Source: an uncultured Acidobacteriaceae bacterium (lineage in GTDB: Bacteria > Acidobacteriota > Terriglobia > Terriglobales > Acidobacteriaceae). Taken from it: a DNA stretch of 64,000 bases. Numbering within the stretch: position 1 is the stretch's first letter; the number at the start of each line of letters is the position of its first letter. Of this stretch, positions 53,301 to 63,061 are shown piece after piece. The translations under genes and the position numbers were made by a program. The DNA lies in contig CALFMO010000068.1 in the NCBI GenBank assembly GCA_937879855.1, forward strand, positions 124,001-188,000. Reading direction: 5' to 3'. A model generated the notes under the pieces. That model was not told the DNA's origin. It searched no databases and worked only from the letters and a program-made list of their open reading frames with translations.

Positions 53301-53701
53301 CGTTATAACTACAATGTGATAATAATCTGAGCTTGTCAACCAAAAAAGACGAAATGTTTTTTTCGAGATGACGCGCGCAGGTCGATGCACTCATCGCGCG
53401 AGGATCGGGCGGCGATAAGCAGATTAGTACCTTGACACGGGCATCGGACATGTTTTCAATGAGACCCCCACTCCCGGTCTCTGGTCCAGAGCCGACTTCA
53501 CAGGACTAATGTTCTTCGAAGCTCGTTTTGCCGCCAGTCTCGGGATTGCCGACCATTCGCTCCGCAGCACAATCGGCATCACCACTGCCACTTAGGATTG
53601 CAGTCTTGTCCATGTAGCTTTTGGTGCTTTTGGGCTGAGCCACACCCCTTGACCTTCTACCTATCGAGGTGCATACTTACGGGTAGAAGGTTGAGGCCTC
53701 C
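53301..53701. promoter_or_regulatory. Divergent promoter region between two padR genes
   Basis: 401 bases without a supported gene. The left end is AT-rich with an imperfect dyad (53303-53322); the right end has a 10-bp inverted repeat (53652-53691). The middle (53390-53640) shows nothing recognisable. Confidence 0.5.
53652..53691. promoter_or_regulatory. Inverted repeat before padR/ADOP operon
   Basis: ACCTTCTACC (53652-53661) and GGTAGAAGGT (53682-53691) are perfect complements separated by 20 bases, ending 10 bases before the padR ATG. It may be an operator whose two sites flank the promoter, or a leader hairpin covering the ribosome site. Confidence 0.55.
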
Positions 53702-54043
53702 ATGCCGCCATCACGATTCCCCATCCCGCAAGGCACATTGGATATGTTGATTCTCCAGATCGTATCGCTGGAGCCTGTGCATGGGTATGGCATCGCGCTA
53801 AGGTTGGAGCAAATCTCGCGATCTGTGGTGCAGGTCAACCAGGGCTCCCTCTATCCGGCACTACACAGGCTCGAACAGAGGGGATGGCTCAAGGCCAAAT
53901 GGAAGCAATCGGAAACCGGCCGGGAAGCCAAGTTCTATTCGTTGACGGCTGCTGGACGACTGCAGCTCACTGAGGAACGAAACAGTTGGGCGCGCCTGGC
54001 AGGCGCAGTTCAGCTTATCTTCGATGAGGGTAGCGGCTCATGA
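53702..54043 (+). CDS. PadR family regulator coupled to permease
   Basis: 113 aa. FPIPQGTLDMLILQIVSLEPVHGYGIALRLEQIS, QGSLYPALHRLEQRGWLKAKW and YSLTAAGRLQLTEE are the hallmarks of the acidobacterial PadR subgroup that precedes ADOP permeases. Its TGA overlaps the permease ATG (ATGA). It differs clearly from the neighbouring divergent PadR. It probably controls its own operon. Confidence 0.93.
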   Translation: MPPSRFPIPQGTLDMLILQIVSLEPVHGYGIALRLEQISRSVVQVNQGSLYPALHRLEQRGWLKAKWKQSETGREAKFYSLTAAGRLQLTEERNSWARLAGAVQLIFDEGSGS

Positions 54044-56736
54044 GGCAACTCGTGAACTGGTTCCGTCGCAAGCAAATGGATCGCGACCTGGATCGCGAGT
54101 TGCAGTATCATCTCGACCGTCGAATCACCGACCTTAAGAATTCGGGATTGCCAGCCCAGGAAGCCCGAAAACGCGCGATGCAGGAGTTGAGCGGCATCGT
54201 GCAAACGCAAGAGGAAGTGCGCGACATCTGGCTTCGCTGGTGGTTGACTGATTTCCTTTACGACTTCCGCTTTTCGTTGCGCTCTTTTCTCAGGACCCCC
54301 TCGTTTACCATCACCGCGGTGCTCTCGCTCACGCTTGGCATTGGAGCTACCACAGCGATCTACTCGCTGGTGGATCAGATCGTACTGCACGCGCTTCCGG
54401 TCCGCGAGTCGGAACGGCTTGTCCTGTTCGATTGGGATGGAGATTGGGTAGGGAATGGCTTCGGCAGTTGGAATCTCATGCCCTATCCCGTCTGCCGCGA
54501 TCTTGATCAGCAAAAGCAGTTCTTCGAAGATGTTTTCTGTCGTGCTCTTACCCCGGTGAATCTTTCGATCGGCGGCGACACTTCCCCTGTCACTGCGGAG
54601 ATCGTTTCCGGTAACTATTTTCCCGTGCTCGGCGTAGGTGCGGCTGTGGGCCAAGTCATCACAAATGACGACGATCACGCGCCGAATGCCGTGACTGTCA
54701 TTTCTTACGATTTTTGGCGGACGCACCTCAGCGGCGCTTCCGATGTCGTTGGCCGCAAGCTGCTAGTGAACGGCCATCCACTGACGATCATCGGTGTGGC
54801 GGCCTCGACGTTCCGCGGCATCGATGTGGGCGAAGTGCCGGTGCTCTGGATCCCAGCCTCGATGTCGACTGCAGTCGTTCCTGGTCTCAATGATCTTCTT
54901 GATCGCCGTACATTCTGGATGCAGGTGCTGGGCCGCTTGAATCCAGGCATGACGCGGCAGCGTGCTGAGTCGGGACTGCAACCATGGTTCAAGGCCATGC
55001 TGCAGGAGGATATGGGTCGGCCCGGCTTTCCCGTCATCACTGCAGAACGCCGCCAGGAATACCTCAATTCATCGCTGACGCTCACATCGGCGCCACAGGG
55101 GCATTCCCCGTTGAGACGACAGCTGTCTGACCCGCTTTGGATGTTGTTTGCCGCGACGGCAGTATTGTTGGGTCTGGTCTGTTTGAATGTCTCGGGTCTC
55201 TTCCTGGCGCGGGCGTCGACCCGTGTGCGTGAGATTGCCACCAGGCTGGCATTAGGTGCGTCGAGTGGGCGGCTCACGAGGCAGCTGCTTGCCGAGAGCC
55301 TGCTGATCGCGCTGGATGGTGGACTGCTTGGCATCGCATTGGCGCCCCTCGGCGTGCGAGTTCTGATCGCATTCATTCCTCGGGGCATCAGCGCCAATGC
55401 CTTGCACGCGGGCATTGATTCGCGTCTGTTGCTCTTCGCTCTCCTGGTGACTGTGATCGCTGGCATTGTGAGTGGTCTTGCTCCCGCCTTCCAGTCAGGC
55501 CGGTGCTCGCTTGCGTCGTCACTTCGAGAGCGAGGCGGCACAGCCTTTGGCCGCGTCCGGCTTCGAAAAATTATTGTTACCGCACAAATTGCCTTAGCTT
55601 TGACACTGGTCGTGGGCGCCGGATTGTTTGTGCGAACTTTCGATGCCTTGATAACAAAAGGGCCCGGCTTTGTTACATCAAGCCTGGTCTCGTTTGGTAT
55701 CGATGCGATGCGAGGCGGCTATTCGAATGCTGAAGGAGAGAAGATGATGGCCCACGTTGAAGATGCGATCCACCGTTCTCCGATGATTCAGAAATCAGCG
55801 ATCGCTCGCAACCCGTTGCTGACCGGCGGTAGCTGGAATAATCAAATGACGATCTTTGCGGATCAAAGGATCGTTACTGATCGCCTTGTCCATCTGAATG
55901 CCGTCACGCCGGGATTTTTCGAGACGTTGGGCATCAAACTCCTTGCCGGTCGAAACTTCGACGACCATGATGTTTCCCCGCCGGGCCGGCCAGGCTGGCG
56001 TTCGGCGATCGTGAGCGCAGGATTCGTAAAGCGATACTTGGCAGGCCGAAATCCTCTCGGCACACGAATCTGTCTGGACAGAAGACCCGACGCCAAGCCA
56101 ACGATGGAAATTGTCGGGGTTATGTCAGATTTCAGTTACCGCGGACTTCGCGACGACACCGAGCAAGCGTATTTCCCTTTTTACGAAGGCGAGCATCCTT
56201 TCGGCACCTTTTATGTCAGAGTGCGCGGAAACCCGGAACCCGCTCTCGAATCGCTTCGCGCGATTGTCCGCAGTGCCGCCCCGACCTTGCCGATGACAGA
56301 TTTCCGTACGCTTGACGAGCAAGTGCATCGATCGCTGAATGCCGAACGTATGTTGGCCACTCTGTCTGGAAGCTTCAGCACAATTGCGCTGTTGCTGTCG
56401 TTGGTTGGTCTCTACGGCGTGATGTCGTTTGTCGCCACGCAACGGACGCACGAGATCGGGATTCGGTTGGCACTGGGCGCGCGGCGCTGGTCTACGATCT
56501 GGTTGGTGCTCCGCGATGGACTGGTGATGATCCTCTCAGGAATATGCATTGGGCTGCCGATTGTTTTGGCTTTGGGCCGGCTTATTGAATCGCAGCTCTT
56601 CCAGGTGAAACCCTGGGATCCCGCTGTAATCGCCATTGCTATCCTGGCTCTCAGCCTGGCGGGGTTCGGTGCTACGCTCCTTCCCGCGCATCGCGCTTCT
56701 GGCGTAAACCCAAACGACGCATTGCGAGTCGATTAG
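54040..56736 (+). CDS. ADOP-type duplicated FtsX/MacB permease
   Basis: 898 aa inner-membrane protein. An N-terminal cytoplasmic prefix (about 1-75: MDRDLDRELQYHLDRRITDL) is followed by a first transmembrane helix (PSFTITAVLSLTLGIGATTA), a MacB-like periplasmic domain (about 110-345), an FtsX module (about 365-470: VLLGLVCLNVSGLFLARAST), a second helix and periplasmic domain (about 500-745) and a final FtsX module (about 765-890: TIALLLSLVGLYGVMSFVAT, HEIGIRLALGARR). No ABC ATPase gene is next to it, as is common for this acidobacterial class. Its substrate (possibly lipoproteins, peptides or toxic compounds) is unknown. Confidence 0.92.
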   Translation: MRQLVNWFRRKQMDRDLDRELQYHLDRRITDLKNSGLPAQEARKRAMQELSGIVQTQEEVRDIWLRWWLTDFLYDFRFSLRSFLRTPSFTITAVLSLTLGIGATTAIYSLVDQIVLHALPVRESERLVLFDWDGDWVGNGFGSWNLMPYPVCRDLDQQKQFFEDVFCRALTPVNLSIGGDTSPVTAEIVSGNYFPVLGVGAAVGQVITNDDDHAPNAVTVISYDFWRTHLSGASDVVGRKLLVNGHPLTIIGVAASTFRGIDVGEVPVLWIPASMSTAVVPGLNDLLDRRTFWMQVLGRLNPGMTRQRAESGLQPWFKAMLQEDMGRPGFPVITAERRQEYLNSSLTLTSAPQGHSPLRRQLSDPLWMLFAATAVLLGLVCLNVSGLFLARASTRVREIATRLALGASSGRLTRQLLAESLLIALDGGLLGIALAPLGVRVLIAFIPRGISANALHAGIDSRLLLFALLVTVIAGIVSGLAPAFQSGRCSLASSLRERGGTAFGRVRLRKIIVTAQIALALTLVVGAGLFVRTFDALITKGPGFVTSSLVSFGIDAMRGGYSNAEGEKMMAHVEDAIHRSPMIQKSAIARNPLLTGGSWNNQMTIFADQRIVTDRLVHLNAVTPGFFETLGIKLLAGRNFDDHDVSPPGRPGWRSAIVSAGFVKRYLAGRNPLGTRICLDRRPDAKPTMEIVGVMSDFSYRGLRDDTEQAYFPFYEGEHPFGTFYVRVRGNPEPALESLRAIVRSAAPTLPMTDFRTLDEQVHRSLNAERMLATLSGSFSTIALLLSLVGLYGVMSFVATQRTHEIGIRLALGARRWSTIWLVLRDGLVMILSGICIGLPIVLALGRLIESQLFQVKPWDPAVIAIAILALSLAGFGATLLPAHRASGVNPNDALRVD

Positions 56737-56969
56737 ATTCTTGTTTCGCTTCACATCGACTAACTGTCCAAGTCCTTTCGGTAGCGCCTTATGTAGCAAG
56801 ACGGTTTCGTGAGTTCACGGATCACGAGCTACTCTTCCATAACCCTATAAGGGAAGAGTTGCCGAGAAAACGACCGCAAAACTCTTGCGATCGCTTGTGC
56901 CACACGCAACATCGATACGAATGCTCGCGGCTAGGCTACAGTCACATACCGTTTTACTATAAAAGACTG

Positions 56970-57919
56970 ATGCGACTACTCGATTACGCACCCCGGCCCG
57001 CCCAACTCAGATGGCTCCTCGATTCTGATCCGGCGATCCGCTGGCAGGTCATGAAGGACCTCACCGATGCGGCCCCGATGAGATTGCTGCCGAGCGGTCT
57101 CGCGTTGCAACCCAAGGTTGGGGATCTCAGCTTCTCTCCCTCCAGTCTCCCGCCGGTCACTGGGGTGGGCCGAAGTGGGACCTTGTCGCCCTCTATTCTC
57201 TCGTTGTCCTGATGGACCTCGGTCTCGACCCCGCAAGCAAGCAGGCTCGCAAGATGATCGCCCGTGTCGATAAGCGGCTCGTGTTCAAGCAGCTCAACAA
57301 CCGGCCTTTTCTTCACGGCGAAACAGAACCCTGCATCAACGGCAGAATCCTGGCAGTCGGCGCATATTTCAAAGAGCCGAATGACGCACTGGCCCGTCAA
57401 CTACTGCGCGAGCAACTCGAAGATGGAGGCTGGAACTGCGAGGCGGTCGAGCCCTCAGCAAAACGTCCACTCAGCCGGCGCTCCTCGTTCCATACCACTA
57501 TCTGCGTGCTAGAAGGGCTGCTCGCATATGAACGGGCAGGGCGGAGATCGGCCGCGGTCACGAAAGCGCGCAGGATGGGTGAAGAATATCTGCTTGACCG
57601 CCGGATGTTTCGTTCGCTTCGAACCGGCGAAGTCATCGACGAACGCTGGCTCCATTTCTCCTTCCCGACATTTTGGCATTACGACGTCTTGCGCGGCCTC
57701 GACTATCTGCGCAATGCAGGAATCCAACCCGACGGCCGGGTCAAAGAAGCCATTGAAATTCTGATCAAGCGCCGTCATCAGAACGGGCGCTGGCCGCTCA
57801 ACCTGTGTCACGCTGAACGCATTCCATTGGTGATGGAAACCGCTGTCGGAAGCGCAAGCCGCTGGAACACACTGCGCGCCCTTCGAGTACTGCGCTGGTA
57901 CAGCAACCCAGAGTTGTGA
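56970..57919 (+). pseudogene. Prenyltransferase/squalene-cyclase-repeat-like protein, frameshifted
   Basis: The first frame starts MRLLDYAPRPAQLRWLLDSD and runs to 57212. From about 57075 the sensible continuation (DEIAAERSRV, then WGSQLLSLQSPAGHWGGPKW, then DLGLDPASK) lies in another frame, which continues to 57919 with GGWNCEAVEPS, RSSFHTTICVLEGLL and SFPTFWHYDVLRGLDYL. Adding one base in the GGCCCC run at 57071-57076 restores an uninterrupted product of about 316 residues. The repeats resemble the alpha-barrel units of terpene cyclases/prenyltransferases, but this family's function is not established. It is either a real single-base deletion or a homopolymer sequencing error. Confidence 0.8.
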
Positions 57920-58450
57920 GTTGTGAGTTGTGTCTTTGCTGCTGGTGCTATCAGAAGTTTGCCGGGGAACCTGCCATTCCGAGCGGATAACGAACAAACC
58001 GGAGATTGAGCCACGGTGAACAGGAAGATGCCCCAGATCGGCTTCTCGGAGATGTGGCTAGATGAGGGTAGATAAACGGATAAACATGTGATAAGCGATC
58101 CGATCGGGTCGTACTCCCGTCCGGCGGAAACGTGGTGCCTTGCCGACTTATCGGTACCGATCGTCTAGGTATTGTGCAACGGTATCCGTAGCAATGGTTC
58201 GGAGCGGTTGTTTGCGGCAGCGTCTGTTGTTCGACTAGAGGGTGGCTGCCCGCCGAACGCCTCTGCTCGAAAAGGAGGACCCGCACCGCTGCTTCGTAAA
58301 GGGATTGTCCGCCCACCGCGGAAAAACGTAAGAAGAGTATTCCTCTCCTCCCCACTTCTAGATTACTACGCACCGGGGGCCTTGCGGCAAGACCCGGGCC
58401 ATGCTGCATCATCGTCAGCTGAAGCACAAGAACCTACAAAGGGAGGTACG
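57920..58450. other. Intergenic region, no gene recognised
   Basis: 531 bases. It starts with three tandem GAGTTGT heptamers (57912-57932) that include the preceding stop codon. A frame open from 58172 runs into the monooxygenase gene, but its upstream part lacks family similarity. The only site supported is the GGGAGG ribosome site at 58440. Confidence 0.5.
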
Positions 58451-59950
58451 ATGAAAGAGCATGCAGTAGTGATTGCAGGAGGAGGCCCGACCGGGATGAT
58501 GTTGGCAGGCGAGCTGGCGCTGGCAGGCGTCGACGTAGCCATTGTCGAACGCCGCCCTAACCAGGAGCTTGCCGGTTCGCGTGCTGGCGGTCTGAGCTCA
58601 CGCACTCTCGAGGTTTTCGATCAGCGCGGAATCGTGGACCGGTTCCTCGCGGAAGGACAAAGAGCCCAAGTCGGTGGATTCGCGGCCATGCGTTTAGACA
58701 TCAGCAATTTTCCGACCCGGCACAACTACGGGCTGGGGCTGAGGCAGAAGCATATTGAGCGCATTCTCGCCGGGTGGGTCAGCGAACTGACTGTGCCGAT
58801 CTATCGCGGCCGTGAATTAACGTGTTTCGCGCAAGACGACACTGGCGTCACCATCGAACTGTCCGATGGTGCGTCGCTGCGGGCAAGCTATCTCGTCGGG
58901 TGCGATGGAGGCCGCAGTCTGGTCCGCAAAGCTGCTGGCATTGAGTTTCGAGGATGGGATGCGACGACCAGCAGCATTCTCGCCGAGGCTGAGATGGCGG
59001 AGGAGCCGCCATTAGGCATCCATCGCACAGTACTTGGTATCCATGCCTTCGGCAGGGAGGAGTACGAAATTCGCGACGGCAAGATAGTCTTTGCCAATAA
59101 AGGTCCCATAGGCGTCATGGTGACTGAAAAGAATGTCGGCGCCACGATCGAGCCCACGCTGCGCGATCTCCGCGAAGCACTCGTCGCCGCATGCGGAACA
59201 GATTACGGAATCCATAGTCCAACTTGGATTTCCAGGTTCACCGACATGTCGCGGCAGGCGGCGGCTTACCGCAAGGGCCGGGTTCTCCTCGCTGGCGATG
59301 CCGCACACGTGCATTCTCCGGTGGGCGGACAAGGCCTCAATACCGGTGTGCAGGATGCAGTGAATCTGGGTTGGAAGTTGGCCCAGGTGGTGAAAGGAAC
59401 ATCGCCTGAAGGCTTGCTCGACACGTATCATGTCGAGCGGCATCCGGTTGCGGCCCGCGTGTTGCGCACGACAATGGCACAGGTCGCATTGCAACGTACT
59501 GATGATCGCACTGAAGCCTTGCGTGAAATCGTATCGGAGCTTCTTGGCATGGAGGAGCCTCGCGAACGGATCGCTGCCGAGATGTCCGGCCTTGGTATCC
59601 ATTACGATCTCGGCGAGGGGCATCCGCTGGTCGGCCGCCGCATGCCTGACCTCGAACTGGTCACGCCTGATGGTCCTATGCGTGTCTTTACGCTCCTCCA
59701 AAATGCGCGGCCATTGCTCTTGAATCTCGGCGCGCCCGGCAGGTTCGACATCGCGCCGTGGGCAGATCGCGTTCAGTTGATCGATGCCGAATTCGCAGGT
59801 ACCTGGAACCTTCCGGCGATTGGGGCGGTCACTGCCCCCGCCGCCGTCCTGGTTCGGCCCGACGGATATGTGGCTTGGGTGGGAGACCGAACCCAACCGG
59901 ACCTCACTGACGCGCTAACCACCTGGTTCGGACCGCCTGCTGCGGCCTAG
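58451..59950 (+). CDS. FAD-dependent aromatic-type monooxygenase (class A flavoprotein)
   Basis: 499 aa, cytoplasmic. N-terminal FAD Rossmann motif VVIAGGGPTGMMLAGELALAG, the middle YLVGCDGGRSLVRK, and FAD ribityl motif GRVLLAGDAAHVHSPVGGQG are canonical for PF01494 hydroxylases. The C-terminal about 100 residues form a thioredoxin-like domain (MRVFTLLQNARPLLLNLGA ... DGYVAWVGD) as in phenol hydroxylase and rifampicin/tetracycline-type monooxygenases. NADPH-dependent hydroxylation of an aromatic compound or antibiotic is the family role; the substrate is unknown. GGGAGG sits 5 bases upstream of the ATG. It is convergent with the kinase gene, 78 bases apart. Confidence 0.9.
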   Translation: MKEHAVVIAGGGPTGMMLAGELALAGVDVAIVERRPNQELAGSRAGGLSSRTLEVFDQRGIVDRFLAEGQRAQVGGFAAMRLDISNFPTRHNYGLGLRQKHIERILAGWVSELTVPIYRGRELTCFAQDDTGVTIELSDGASLRASYLVGCDGGRSLVRKAAGIEFRGWDATTSSILAEAEMAEEPPLGIHRTVLGIHAFGREEYEIRDGKIVFANKGPIGVMVTEKNVGATIEPTLRDLREALVAACGTDYGIHSPTWISRFTDMSRQAAAYRKGRVLLAGDAAHVHSPVGGQGLNTGVQDAVNLGWKLAQVVKGTSPEGLLDTYHVERHPVAARVLRTTMAQVALQRTDDRTEALREIVSELLGMEEPRERIAAEMSGLGIHYDLGEGHPLVGRRMPDLELVTPDGPMRVFTLLQNARPLLLNLGAPGRFDIAPWADRVQLIDAEFAGTWNLPAIGAVTAPAAVLVRPDGYVAWVGDRTQPDLTDALTTWFGPPAAA

Positions 59951-60028
59951 CGCACCGGTTCCAGGCTCGTTTCTGGACAGTTCCCGGACTGCGACAACTC
60001 GTCCGGAGTCGGCCAAAGCGGGTTCTGA

Positions 60029-62764
60029 CTACTTCCCTGGAGAATTCTGAATCAATACCAGATCCGAAGGAGAATCTCCGCGCACTAGGGCCAGGCTCTT
60101 GCCATCGGGCGACCATTGATAAGAGTAGATTTTGAGGGAACCGAAGTTCGTCAACTGTCGGCCGGGGCCGCCGTCCAGCGGTTGCAGCCACAAATTGTCC
60201 ACTCCCTTTTCACGGACAGGGTAGACGATACCTTTGCCGTCGGGGCTAAAGCGGGGTTGCCCCTGATGCCGCGGGTCGTACTCGAACATTCGCAGGACCT
60301 GGCCGGAATCAAGAGAAACCAGGGAGATCGTTGGCCTCTGGGCTTTGAAATCGTAGGTGCCCAGCACAACCGTCTTTCCGTCGCGGGCAACGTCAAAACC
60401 GGCGTTGAATGCCGCAAAATCCTTTGTAACTCGTTCCGGCTGACCTCCGTCGATGGACACTTTCATATAGGCAGGAACGGTCATATCTATATAAAGGACG
60501 GTTTTGCCATCCGGGGAGCACATCGGAAACATATCTCTCTTGCCCTCGGTGAGACGGTGCAATCCGGTGCCATCCGCTTCACTGCGCCAGATGTTTACCG
60601 AGAGGGTCTTCAACATCCCGCGCGCGAAAACAAGGTGGCCGTCGCTGCAGCCGTTAGGCTGCATCGCCGCAGACTCCTTTTCGGAAGCGATCTCCCCCTT
60701 GAGTTCGCCGTTCGGGCTGATCTCCCGAATAGATGACCCCTGCTCCGTCAGCAGATTGTTGTCTCTCGCCCACGCGACCACCGGCACGGGGTCTCCTGAA
60801 CTAACCTGCCTAGCGTCGGAGTAATCGGCCTTTAGGCCTGAACTCACATAGACGTCGCGCACCGACTGGCGCATGACAGTGGCAATCGTCGCGCCGTCGG
60901 CGGAGACACTCAAGTTGGCATAGTCATTCGTGTCGGCGGTAATTGGACGAAACTTACCATCCAGATAACTGATCAGCCCAACCTGCTGCCGGCTGAAGTT
61001 TGTTTCCAGGCTTGAGTAAATTACTGCCAAGGCTCTTCCATCGGGCAGCCAGGACACGTTGGATAGCACTGTGTATGGCGGCCTGGATATCGTCCTCTGG
61101 GCACCGGTGTCCGGATCAATCGAAATCACTGCGCTTATGCTGTCTTCCGCCTGATCGAAGATCGTACCGGCGATCGCCTTTCCATCCGGCGACCAGGCTG
61201 AATCCGACACCACATTGGCCATTGGACCGGCGAAAATGCTCTTTTCGTTGCTGCCGTCGGCATTTGCGATGAGGAGGTGGTACTTGCCAGGGTCGGGATC
61301 GTTGGCGCGTACGAAAGCGAAGCGCCGCCCGTCGGAAGAAAAACTTGGATTCGTGTCTATATCCTTAACCAGAAGTTGTGGAGTTCCACCCAGCACGGGG
61401 ATGCGGTATAGATCGTACTCCTGAGACGCAGGGCCGCTGACCAATAGGGTATGCGAAAAGTAAATGTGGCCGCCATCGGGAGAGAAGCGCAGGGCGGCGT
61501 ACTGCACATGCTCGGCCGGAATGATCTGCACGTTGCTTTCGCTGGCCAGATGGCGCAGCCACAGGGATTCATTACCCTCGCTATTCAACACGTAGGCCAG
61601 GTAGTTTCCGTCGGGAGACATGGCGCCGATCCGCGCATTGTGAGTGCCGTTGATCTTGGTGATCTTGATGCTCTGGAAAGGCTGGCTACGGGCGAAGAAA
61701 AACAGGCTGTATATGCCGAATGCAGCCGCGGCGATCAGTAGCAGTATGACAGCGACCATGACTCCAACGCCGGCTTTATGCTGGCGCGCGGCCGCGACCA
61801 GGGCCGAACCACTGGAGCCGCGCTCGGCTCCTGCGACGGGCACGGTTGCACTCGAAACGCGAACGGCCGCGGAATCCTGAACCTGGAGCCCTCCGGATTC
61901 GGTGTCGCGCTTGAGCCGCTTGAGATCACTTCTAAGTTCGGCCGCGGCTTGGTAGCGCAGTTCGCGATTCTTCTCCAGCAGCTTGCTGATGATGTCTTCC
62001 AGCTTGGGTGGTACTGTCGGATTCAACCGTATCGGCGGCAGCGGAGTTCGATTGAGGATACCGTCGAAGATGGTTGCTGAAGTTTCTCCCGGGAAAGGCA
62101 AGGCTCCTGTGGCCATTTCATACAGCACTGTCCCGAAGGAAAATAAATCGGTGCGGGCATCGAGATCCTTGCCCTTGGCCTGCTCCGGGGACATGTAAGC
62201 GACGGTGCCAACCGCCGCGCCGGGGCTTGTCAGAAGCTCATGGCTGTCGGCGATGGTGGCCGCTGTGGGCCCCACCGACTGCGCTTTCGGCAGGAGGGCA
62301 ACTTTGGCCAGCCCAAAGTCCAGGATCTTGGCGTGCCCCCGTTTGGTGATAAAGATATTAGCAGGCTTAATATCGCGATGAACAATACCTCCGGTGTGCG
62401 CGGCGTCCAGCGCATCCGCCACCTCGATGGCTACCTCCAGCAGCGTCTCAGACTCTAATGGTCGTCCCGCGATGCGGTGCCTGAGTGTGACGCCATCGAG
62501 AAACTCCATCACGATGAACGTCTGCCCATCCTGCTCGTTGATTTCATGAATTGTGCAAATGTTGGGATGGTTCAGAGCAGAAGCGGCCTTTGCTTCACGG
62601 CGAAAGCGGCCCAAGACTTGAGCATCTTTGGCCACTTCGTCGGGCAAAAACTTCAACGCAACAAAGCGATCGAGTTTGGTGTCCTCGGCTTTGAATACTA
62701 CGCCCATCCCGCCGGCGCCCAGCTTGTCGATGATGCGATAGTGCAAGATGGTTTGGCCGATCAT
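60029..62764 (-). CDS. Ser/Thr protein kinase with transmembrane helix and PD40 propeller
   Basis: 911 aa Hanks-type receptor kinase. The cytoplasmic kinase domain (about 7-275) has glycine loop LGAGGMGVVF, ATP lysine VALKFL, catalytic HRDIKPANIF, DFGLAK and SPEQAKGKDLDARTDLFSFG. A single helix follows (about 335-360: VMVAVILLLIAAAAFGIY), then an extracytoplasmic WD40-like/PD40 propeller (about 375-905) with repeats such as MSPDGNYLAYV, FSPDGGHIYFS, WSPDGKAIAGT and CSPDGKTVLYI. This architecture is abundant in Acidobacteriota. The start at 62764 begins next to the kinase domain; an ATG at 62788 is possible. The signal sensed is unknown. Confidence 0.94.
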   Translation of the reverse strand: MIGQTILHYRIIDKLGAGGMGVVFKAEDTKLDRFVALKFLPDEVAKDAQVLGRFRREAKAASALNHPNICTIHEINEQDGQTFIVMEFLDGVTLRHRIAGRPLESETLLEVAIEVADALDAAHTGGIVHRDIKPANIFITKRGHAKILDFGLAKVALLPKAQSVGPTAATIADSHELLTSPGAAVGTVAYMSPEQAKGKDLDARTDLFSFGTVLYEMATGALPFPGETSATIFDGILNRTPLPPIRLNPTVPPKLEDIISKLLEKNRELRYQAAAELRSDLKRLKRDTESGGLQVQDSAAVRVSSATVPVAGAERGSSGSALVAAARQHKAGVGVMVAVILLLIAAAAFGIYSLFFFARSQPFQSIKITKINGTHNARIGAMSPDGNYLAYVLNSEGNESLWLRHLASESNVQIIPAEHVQYAALRFSPDGGHIYFSHTLLVSGPASQEYDLYRIPVLGGTPQLLVKDIDTNPSFSSDGRRFAFVRANDPDPGKYHLLIANADGSNEKSIFAGPMANVVSDSAWSPDGKAIAGTIFDQAEDSISAVISIDPDTGAQRTISRPPYTVLSNVSWLPDGRALAVIYSSLETNFSRQQVGLISYLDGKFRPITADTNDYANLSVSADGATIATVMRQSVRDVYVSSGLKADYSDARQVSSGDPVPVVAWARDNNLLTEQGSSIREISPNGELKGEIASEKESAAMQPNGCSDGHLVFARGMLKTLSVNIWRSEADGTGLHRLTEGKRDMFPMCSPDGKTVLYIDMTVPAYMKVSIDGGQPERVTKDFAAFNAGFDVARDGKTVVLGTYDFKAQRPTISLVSLDSGQVLRMFEYDPRHQGQPRFSPDGKGIVYPVREKGVDNLWLQPLDGGPGRQLTNFGSLKIYSYQWSPDGKSLALVRGDSPSDLVLIQNSPGK

Positions 62765-63061
62765 GGGAGACGCTTGTCGCAGGAGCATTCATCTTAAGGA
62801 CGGGGTCGAGGCTAGTCAACGTGTTCGCAGTTCTGGGCGAAGCGCACGGAGCAGTAAACTTTGGCACCCCTTGGGTGTAACGAGCAATCAGGAAACTATT
62901 CCGCTCCAGAAGTCGGCTTCTAGGAAGTCTGCCGCTGACAATCGCTGAGATTCCTCCCGAGCGACTGGCGATACAGAAGTTGGCTGTGTTTTCGAGATTC
63001 GTACCGACAAACGCGCATCTGGGAAGTTTAAGGGCACTCTTTGGGGTCGGACTGCGTCTCT

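Noticed and set aside
57912..57932. GAGTTGT heptamers as a functional repeat
   Set aside because: Only three units, partly coding; most likely simple-sequence slippage.
58172..58450. N-terminal extension of the FAD monooxygenase
   Set aside because: The family N-terminus starts at the FAD motif right after ATG 58451, which has a strong Shine-Dalgarno; the upstream part has no similarity.
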